Shown: positions 56,521 through 64,000 of the stretch, one piece after another
How the letters are laid out: every line of letters begins with the position of its first letter
Position numbering within the stretch: position 1 is the first letter of the stretch
From: Lates calcarifer
Lineage: Eukaryota; Chordata; Actinopteri; Centropomidae
NCBI RefSeq assembly: GCF_001640805.2
Contig: NC_066853.1
Location: 26,180,378 to 26,244,377 of the forward strand
Direction: 5' to 3'
Length of the DNA stretch: 64,000 nucleotides
Notes under the pieces: model-generated
The model's database searches: none
What the model was told of the DNA's origin: nothing
The model's input: only the letters and a program-made list of their open reading frames with translations
Position numbers and translations under genes: made by a program

Positions 56521-57939
56521 GTGCTGCTCTCTTTCCTTTTGACACTAGAGGGAGGAAGATACTCTGTGACTTTTAATTAGTTAGTTTAGTTTAATTAGTT
56601 AGTTTTAGGCACTAAAGGTAAAATGATGATGCTGTCAAAGTATCATATCAGTTAACCTCATGCAAAGTGCAGTAAACAGTATTCAGTATTTCCTATGAAA
56701 TCAGGGTTCTGTGGGGGTCTGACCATCTACTGCAGGACTCCTTGTTGTTGTTGTCTCTGAGGACAGTTCTCTATGATGCTGACTGTGTGTTTGGACTCAT
56801 TGTCCTGCTGCAGAGTTAATCAGACACCTCCCTGATGCTACTGAAGGATAAGAGTCAGGACATCTGAAGTGCCAAAAACTTTTGCACAGTACTGTCTATA
56901 TTCCTTCTAATTGTCCTTCTAAAGGACTTGAACAGACGGTGGGAGACGAAGGTTTAAAGCTCCTCTAAACAATATTTTCATACTAACAATAAATCAAATG
57001 ACTGTGTGTGATGTGAAGGCAGACACTTGTGGTTAAATGAATTAACACCTGATCGCAGTTTTACTCAGTTCTGTGGAGTTTTTTAGCATCGTTCAGCTCT
57101 GTTTTGGTTTTGCAGCACATGCTGACTGCTCTCATTAACGTCACATCAAGAGCAATATTTACCTGTTTTTAGCAAAGCAAACTCTAAAAGCCACAACCTG
57201 CACAAACCCCAGCTGGTAGACTAAAAACAGACCTTAAGAGGAGTGTGTATTGAACTGAAATGCTGATGGAAGTGAATTCTAATGTCGCTCTCTGTTTAGT
57301 GAATGTGTAAATAGGCATCTGTGTTCCCTTTATCAGCTTTAAACTCAAAATCATTTTGATATATTCATATAAGGTTTTCATTTGAAAAAAATTCCTGACA
57401 ATTCATGAAACTGGTCAAATTTTCTTTCTCAACTCAACTCAGAATCTGGAATTATCTTAAAGTCCTGAGCTTGTCAGCTACAGATTTAACACAGAAATCA
57501 TGTGTTACAAGCCACGAGCATGGAGATTGAACAGCGTGGGTTTTTACCAGACTGGGAATGAAAAGGAAATACAGGTTGAATTATGGGAAATTTAGAACTC
57601 TGTGTTTATGGATATCTTGGCCAGATACAGGGGACATGCATTATCTGCCCTGACACCTTAAATCTACTTGTACTATAGTGGAGTAATCCTACCTGTCTCC
57701 AGGTTTCCTCTGTCACTTTGCTTGGGTCCATTTGATTAAACACATCTTCATTTAGGAATATGGACTACTGAGGTTGAAGGGTGAGTTTTTTTACCTTAAA
57801 TTTTGTGTTCAGTTTCATTGTTGAGTTAAAAGTTGAGCGTCCTTTACATCCTCAGTTATATTTGGTTGAATGTTGCCACGTTTCTCTTCCTCAAAAAGAA
57901 AAAAGAATCAGACTAACACCAGGTTAAAAAAAAGCAGTA
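56521..57939. other. spacer between the two convergent genes
   Basis: It contains a repeat-like piece at 56700-56905 ending aaaaacttttgcacagtact, a word typical of fish Tc1 element ends; a matching word is at 28542-28562. No gene is seen. Confidence 0.5.
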
Positions 57940-58299
57940 TTTATCACGGTCGATACTTCAAACTGGTCAGTACCCATGACATTGCACAATACAAAGGCAT
58001 GAAAAAAAAACATTAAACATTAAAATAGGTATTGCATTTTCCAAAAGCTAATTTTCCATTCATAAATACTTCTTGTGATTTCAGGTCACTGCAGTTTGTT
58101 ACGACAGGATCACAAAGTTTTTTTCTAAATAGCCAGAGATCATTTCTAAAAATCAATGAGCGTGATGTGACACCAAAAATAACAATCAGCAGACATTCTG
58201 TGGTTGTGAGAACCAGTATTATTTTTTTGTACAGTACAACATTGAAGGCCAAGAGTTCTCCATAGGCAAAGATCTGTAGAGGAGACGGTCTGACTATGG
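57940..58299 (-). other. probable 3' UTR of the convergent gene
   Basis: A/T-rich sequence follows the minus-strand stop. It ends near GATAAA (57945-57940 on the minus strand), a weak poly(A) signal variant followed by a T-run. Other ORFs here are not supported by splicing or homology. Confidence 0.35.
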
Positions 58300-58390
58300 T
58301 CATGTGACCTCTGAAACGTGCTGAGATCCAACAGATGGTGAGATGGCTGAGACGTCCATGATTTTCTGCTCTACTGCACCAAGTCCTGTA
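58300..58390 (-). CDS. unidentified convergent gene, last coding exon
   Basis: 91 bases to a TGA stop. On the minus strand a textbook branch-point-like tactaac lies 15-21 bases before ctccgtttcag. It encodes TGLGAVEQKIMDVSAISP then SVGSQHVSEVT. Sequence from here down to about 57940 has the look of a 3' UTR. Confidence 0.6.
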
Positions 58391-60933
58391 CTGAAACGGA
58401 GAATATGATGTTAGTAAATATCAAAGCAAAGCTGTGACTCAGTTTCATGACTCAGTCAGAGACACCACTCTGCAGGGTAACATACACAGTCCTTGTTTCT
58501 TGGGTTTGTTAATGTTTTTCTCATAGCATTAGATGATCAGTGGACTGGCTTTCACTAACTATCTATTTAAAACACATTACAGATCTCAGCTATAATATTA
58601 TGAAGTTAGCCATAATGCAAATGCTTTCTCACATTAGCAGAAAATGTTCAAAACCGTAACAGCAGAGACAATGAATATATATGTTCATTATTGCAACTTG
58701 TCATGTAAAGGTTTCTTAATACACATAATAGTGCCAGTCAATGAATGAAATAAAAAATAAATCAAAGTCAGTAAAATTCTTCAGTGGCTAACTTTTGAGA
58801 AACTGTGAACAAGAGGATGAATGTGCATTAAGCCCCAACAGTTTCGTTATATCACCAATGTTGCAACATCTCTTAAATTCAAATTAAAATGTATTATTTT
58901 TAAGACATAACATGAAACCTACTTCTAGGCGTGCCAAAAATGATCAAATGTCTCAGTACCTCAGCTTGTGGAAGGTCATCTAAGTGCAACTAAGTGCAAC
59001 ATGAAATGGACACTCAGAGCAGGGGTCCATGAAAAACGTCAGAGCAGGTGGTGTACATACACCGATCAGCCATAACATTAAAACCACTGACAGCTGAAGT
59101 GAATAACACTGATCATCTTGTTACAATACAATGTTCTGCTGAGGAACCATGGGTCCTCTATTCATCTGGATGTGACTGGATGACACGTACCACCCATCTA
59201 AACATTGTTTTAGACCAAGCCCCCCCCCCATGACAACAATACTCCCCAATGTCAGGGGCCTCCCCCAGAAGGACAGTGCTCCCACCACACCACGAAAACT
59301 GCTGTCTAAAGGAACACGACAAAGAGCCCAAGGTGTTGACCTGGCCTCCAGACTCCCCAGATCCCAATCTGATCCAGCATCTGTGGGATGATCCAGAACA
59401 AGTCAGATCCATGGAGGTCCCATCCCACAAACTATAGGACCCAAAGGATCTGCTGCCAATGTCCCACTACAGGAGATCTTCAGAGATCCCATGTGCAAAC
59501 CCCAACAGGTCAGAGCTGTTTTGCCAGTATGAGGGGGACCTATGCAATATTAGGAAGGTCCCACAGGCACTGAATCAGATTGAAACCCAGGTCAACAGCT
59601 TTGGCTCTTTGTCATGTTTCTGGAGACATTTCTGAGCAGGTTTTGTGGTGTGGTGGGAACATTATCCTGCTGGAGGAGGCCCCTGACATTAGGGAGTGTT
59701 GCTGCTATTGGAGGGGTGTTTACTTGGTTTGTGACAATATTTAGGTGGGTGGTACGTAACAAAGTAACGTTCAAATGAATGTCAGGACCAAAGGTTCCTC
59801 AGCAGAACATTGTTATAACCAGATGATCGATGTTATTCACTTCATCCACCAGTAAACATAATGTTATGGCTGACCAGTGTATATATTAAAGGGAGCACTT
59901 GAAGTGTATCTGAAAAGCTGGTGATACAATAAACTCATAGAAGCTCAGTGTGAATTCATCCTCTCTGCCTCTGTCACCTGAATCTAAGCTGCATTCACCA
60001 AAGCAGACAGGATGCTGTATGTTGAACTCTGTACACTGTTGGGTTTTCACAAACAAGTGGATGAAGAAATGACCTCTAATAACAACATACATTAACATAA
60101 TAATGACTCAGTCAATAACGACTTAATGAGATGTTTAAAGTTCTGTGTGATATATGAGTTCAGTCCATCAGCCCAAACTTCCATTAGCCTGTATGTTTGT
60201 TATGTGAATTTGACTAATGTCCAGTAGTACCTGTGTGTTGAGGCGGTGGCTCTCCCTCTGATCCTAACTGGGGTTGGGTCTCTCTGCAGACTTCTGGATC
60301 TATGTGGAGGGACAGATGGCAGATGTTACAGTATCAGCTCTCAGGAAGACAGAAACTGCCTGATGAGGAAACAATGCAACTTGGACCACCAAGAAGACTC
60401 CCAGGCAGCTGACTCACTGACTTTAACATATTTATCTTCTTCTCCCCTCACTGAATGAACAAAGACATTGATAATGTTAATAAAGATGCATTATTAGCAA
60501 ATAAAAGGCAGACGCACTCTTCAGTGTGTTTCTAAAAAATGAAGAAAACAGATGTATATGCATCTAAGTACCAGTAGAGGGCAGAAGTGCTCCACAGCCA
60601 ACATCAACCAAGAGACAAAAAGACAACATAAAGAGAGTTACAAAGTAACCACTAAAGACCAAAAACATGAAGACAATCATGAAGCTGAGACTAGAAAACA
60701 ACAGGCTGCATTAGATGATGAGAAAATAAAGGCAAAAACAAGAGATGAACTGTGAGTAGATGGAAATCTGTAACGTGATCTTCAACTGAGCTACAGATGG
60801 TTTCGTTTAAATCAGACACTAAAATAAGCTGAATTTGGGAAAAAAAGAAAAGGCTCAACAACAGGCAGAAATGTTACTGTACCTGTGATTGTTCTTTAAG
60901 GAAATCTGGTAGCTGAAATTCACCTTTAAAGAC
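58300..60933 (-). CDS. unidentified convergent gene, last three coding exons
   Basis: On the minus strand three short open segments are each bounded by good splice signals and join in consistent phase (0, then 2, then stop): 60933-60883, 60283-60231 and 58390-58300. The encoded C-terminus includes FKGEFQLPDFLKEQ, then TPVRIRGRATAS, then GLGAVEQKIMDVSAIS, and ends in HVSEVT. I do not recognise the family. It runs toward sgsm2 tail-to-tail. In mammals the convergent neighbour of SGSM2 is MNT, but this C-terminus does not resemble MNT as I recall it. Upstream exons should lie beyond 60933. Confidence 0.6.
58391..60230 (-). other. last intron of the convergent gene
   Basis: The intron is about 1.84 kb and is nearly half filled by the fold-back element at 59060-59879. 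The remainder is A/T-rich and featureless. Confidence 0.5.
59060..59879. mobile_element. Tc1/mariner-derived fold-back element
   Basis: The ends CACCGATCAGCCATAACATT and, on the other strand, CACTGGTCAGCCATAACATT differ at two positions. Each is flanked by TA (59058-59059 and 59880-59881), the Tc1/mariner target site. The two halves stay complementary for roughly 290 bases inward. The left half encodes a decayed VLTWPPDSPDPNLIQHLWD, the Tc1 transposase SPDLNPIEHLW block. It has no complete transposase. Confidence 0.85.
60231..60283 (-). CDS. unidentified convergent gene, penultimate exon
   Basis: 53 bases. On the minus strand it lies between tctgcag and gtactact. In the frame fixed by its neighbours it reads RDPTPVRIRGRATASTH and leaves with AG. 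It is Arg/Thr/Pro-rich and may be a basic, unstructured tail. Confidence 0.55.
60883..60933 (-). CDS. unidentified convergent gene, third-last exon
   Basis: 51 bases, 17 codons, phase 0 on both sides. On the minus strand the acceptor is tttgttttctcag and the donor is CACAG/gtacag. It encodes VFKGEFQLPDFLKEQSQ. The splice signals are strong and the frame is open, but a 17-residue exon alone cannot fix identity. Confidence 0.6.
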
Positions 60934-63900
60934 CTGAGAAAACAAAGGACCAGGTTTAGAACTCCATAAATTCACTGAATCTGCATGAGTTCATCATCTA
61001 GAATACCATGGTGAAGATTTACTGGATTTACGTTTTCAACAGATCACTTGTAAATGAGATAAAAGCATCATTCTACATGTCAAATAGCATGGTTATCAGA
61101 GCTTGAAATCCAAGCTGAGCTGAGAGGTTCTATTGTGACACTGTCATGGGAGGTGAACATCTGCAACCTAAAAGGTGGAGGCTGCTGGGTGCAAGCCAGG
61201 AACTTCACACTCTGCTCCTGGGGTCATATAGTTTCCCCCAGAGGGGCTGACATAAGATCAGTCTGAGAGGTGAAAAGAGGCCGTGACAGAGAGCTGGCAG
61301 GAGGCTGACTGAGTGGTTGGAAAAGGTCACATCAGAGAGAGGGGGAGTGAGGGTCAGTATCCCATAGGATATACCCAGGTGTACTGTGATTCAACATGAA
61401 TGGAATTTACTTCTGTGTGTTGGAAGAAGCTTTCTAAGAAAAGACTAACTGGCTCTCCCTTTCTGGCTGACCTCTGTCACTAAACTGACACAGAAACGTA
61501 TTCTTTCTGAAGCAGAGTTATTATTAACGTGTCTTATTTCCACAGAAACTTAACCATATCTGTACAGGAAGTCGCCTCCCACATGTTGAGTGAAAACAAC
61601 GCTGTAGCAGAAATTTGTTTTGCAAGCCACAGATGAAGAATGTGGAGGAAAGGTTTGGCTATGAGAAACAGCAGTGTGATGATGGAGAGAAGCTGAATAT
61701 CAGAGGAATTTACCAGAGAAAGACGAGACAGGACACGGGAGGAGAGAGCAGCAGTGATATGTGTGAGTAACTGCAATACTACCACAGGGGGCAGCAGTGA
61801 GGCTGTTATTTGTTTGTTTATTTGTCAGCAGGATTACACAAAAAGTACTCAACTGATTTACAACCAACTGGGTGGAGGCTTGAGGCATGAGCCAGGGAGG
61901 TACCTATTAAATCATGGTAGAGATCCTATTAAAGGGGCGGGAATGACAAATGAATCATTTACATAATCAGACTACTTCTTTTATCCTTGTATTTTTCTGT
62001 AAGGTGAACTAGACAGATGTGTATAGGATTGTATGGCCTTAGCAGAGGTATGAACTCTTTTCTACAGTGACTGAGCTCATCATCATTACATTACAGTGAT
62101 AAGATATTGTATATCTGAGCACATCACACACATGTTCTTGTAGTTGTTATTGTTCATGAGTCACATGTCTGTAAACTACCAATGGTGGCTGTAGCTTTAT
62201 TTCAGCATTGTTCAAGTCCATGGGTGCTTTAAAGGTAGAGTGCGTCATCATGGAGAAAGACTGTTGATGTTCCAACTCAGCAGCAAAACAAACACACCCC
62301 TCCCTTCAGCGCTCCCTCACAAGCTCCGCCCCCCCACAGATGCTCATTCCCATGGAAACAACACTAACAACTGGCTGAGGAGGAAAATGGCGGTATCAAG
62401 TGCAACAGCTTTTTCACCGCTGAAGCAAAACAAATGTAATATAAAACATCATCAAAAGAACGACATGAACACAAACACTGCATCCACAACATAACAGGGT
62501 AAAAATTAGCAGAGTTAGAGTTTAGACTGATTTTACAGAACTGTAGTGACTGATGACAGACCTGCCTTCACCTGGCAAGTCAAAATACATGTTGTTTCTG
62601 TCTTCTGCCTCAACACGTGACTCATCTTGCTGAGATGTCTAGCTTAAAGCAAAGGAAACCATCATCAGTGAAGCCACTGCCCGCATTTACCAGCAGATGC
62701 AAATGGAGGCCAATTAAAAAACAGTAATTCAGTAAAAACAGGTATAGATTTGCTGCTTAGTTTAGTTCTGTTGTTTCTGTTTTCATACTACTGTTGCTGC
62801 TTTGACTTGCTTTCTGTCATCACCAACCTCAACTACAGCCAAAAGATCCCCAACATCAAAGATAGTCACAGGAAAACTGTGGATGTAGTCACAACACAGG
62901 GTCAAAGGTCAACTGAAAATGTACTTATTTTAATCTCAAAAAGCTGGACAAAAATAAATATTTCATTTTCATTGTTTTTCATAAACACTAGGTTTCTATA
63001 ATAGAGCTAATAGATGACACTTATCAAGTATGAGTTACTGTAATGAGGTAATCGATGAAAAACTTGATTTGAACCTGTACTGGGTCAAAAGTCCTGTGCT
63101 CTCCTTCTGGGCTCCAGTGGTTAAAACTTCCCCAAAACACAAAACTCATTCTTTAATCACCCTGCGTGCCTTCATGCATGCTTGCGTGTTCGGCTGAAGT
63201 CGATGTAGGGCCAGAAACTGAACGTAATCTAAAATGATTTCCAACATCAGAGACAGAGAGGCGAGCGTATGTTTCTGATTTCCTCTTAGGTGCCATTTTG
63301 CAGCTTTCTTCAGCATACAGAGGCTCCAGGCCAGGCTGCTCCGAGCCTGTCCAAATCCTCTGCTCAGACACAAAAGGCAGAGCAAACAAAGGAGAGGTGG
63401 AGCACAATGCCCTATGGTTGTACACTGGGTCACACACTCTGGGCAATACATCCAAGTGGTGTATAATTAAGAAACGTACAGAGGAGGCTGGGCTGTCTCC
63501 TCTGCTGCAGATCAATCTGTCCTTCAGACAGAAAACAGACAGAGATGGAGAGCTGCCTCTGGGAATGGCCAGGCATCACATCTGCATGATGGGAAACTGC
63601 AGTAACATGAAGCCAGCCTGTTCTTGTCCAACAGACTCTGTCCTCAACCTCTAATACCTCTGAAAGATCTGTTCAAACACTCATGAGAGGAGGAATATTC
63701 ATATGACGGGAGATTTACTGCTTCCTCCACTGAGACAGATGAAACAAGCCTGATGACAGGGACCCCTGACAACCAAATACAGGACTCAGCTCTGAATCAG
63801 CTGACTGACTGAAATGCTGCATACCTAACCCTGTTTTATTAACATGCTGTGGTGAGAGGTGTGCACTCTGTTCTTTGAAGTTAACAAGGTTTGTTGTAAT

Positions 63901-64000
63901 AGTAATTAAGGTGACTCAACACAGCTACACTAATGAGTTTGGTCTTTGATAAAGATGTCGTTTGTGTTTTCTTCTTTTTCTGATATTTATCAGTTATTAA
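60934..64000. other. no supported exon; probably upstream introns of the convergent gene
   Basis: I found no segment with both open frame and paired splice signals. The overlapping ORFs at 63146-63654 lie in different frames on both strands without recognisable protein. The tract 62240-62400 (ccctcccttcagcgctccct, aggaaaatggcgg) looks repeat-like. Confidence 0.4.

Noticed and set aside
60290..60458. Plus-strand exon starting after tctctctgcag
   Set aside because: CTGCAG is palindromic; the same site serves as the minus-strand acceptor, and the minus reading joins in phase with its neighbours.
63146..63654. Overlapping ORFs of 101 to 120 residues on both strands
   Set aside because: There are three frames over the same bases, no known motif and no convincing splice pairs. 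One could hide a real exon but I cannot support it.
1..64000. CRISPR arrays, bacterial promoters or operons
   Set aside because: There are no spaced direct repeats of the right form, and the window is clearly a vertebrate genome. Regular short repeats here are microsatellites.

Overview
This window is genomic DNA from a ray-finned (teleost) fish. I infer this from the mix of interspersed repeats (a Penelope-like element with a GIY-YIG domain, Tc1/mariner debris, tRNA-derived SINEs, fish-type non-LTR retrotransposon remnants), from abundant long CA/GT microsatellites, and from intron-split genes with vertebrate protein sequence. There is no bacterial operon, CRISPR array, rRNA gene or tRNA gene. 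Most open reading frames are chance frames in introns, repeats and microsatellites.

The main gene is sgsm2 (small G protein signaling modulator 2, also called RUTBC1) on the + strand. I traced 22 coding exons from 21475 to the stop codon at 52733. Every exon joint keeps phase, and the translation follows the vertebrate SGSM2 order: RUN domain (exons 1-4), the SGSM PH-like/Rab-binding region (exons 5-9), an acidic cassette exon and a Cys-containing linker (exons 10-11), then a TBC Rab-GAP domain split by a long low-complexity insert (exons 12-22). The arginine finger (IxxDxxR) and glutamine finger (YxQ) are both present. About 40 N-terminal residues are missing, so one or more first exons lie upstream or were missed. 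SGSM2/RUTBC1 is known as a Rab9A effector and as a GAP for Rab32 and Rab33B in endosome-to-Golgi and melanosome traffic.

Three points about this copy matter most. Exon 16 carries an apparent one-base deletion in a run of seven G, which breaks the frame upstream of both catalytic fingers. Intron 17 uses a GC donor. Several acceptors are built from GT or CT microsatellites, and one exon and one intron are flanked by complementary repeat tracts.

Region by region: 1-21474 holds no recognised exon, only repeats (an unclassified element at 2213-3402, a LINE remnant at 7818-8895, a Penelope-like element at 17500-19012, an antisense SINE at 20145-20497). 21475-52733 is sgsm2. 52734 to about 56520 is probably its 3' UTR. 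From 57940 to 60933 on the - strand lie the last three coding exons of a convergent gene that I could not name. A Tc1-derived fold-back element at 59060-59879 sits in its last intron. 60934-64000 shows no exon I can support.
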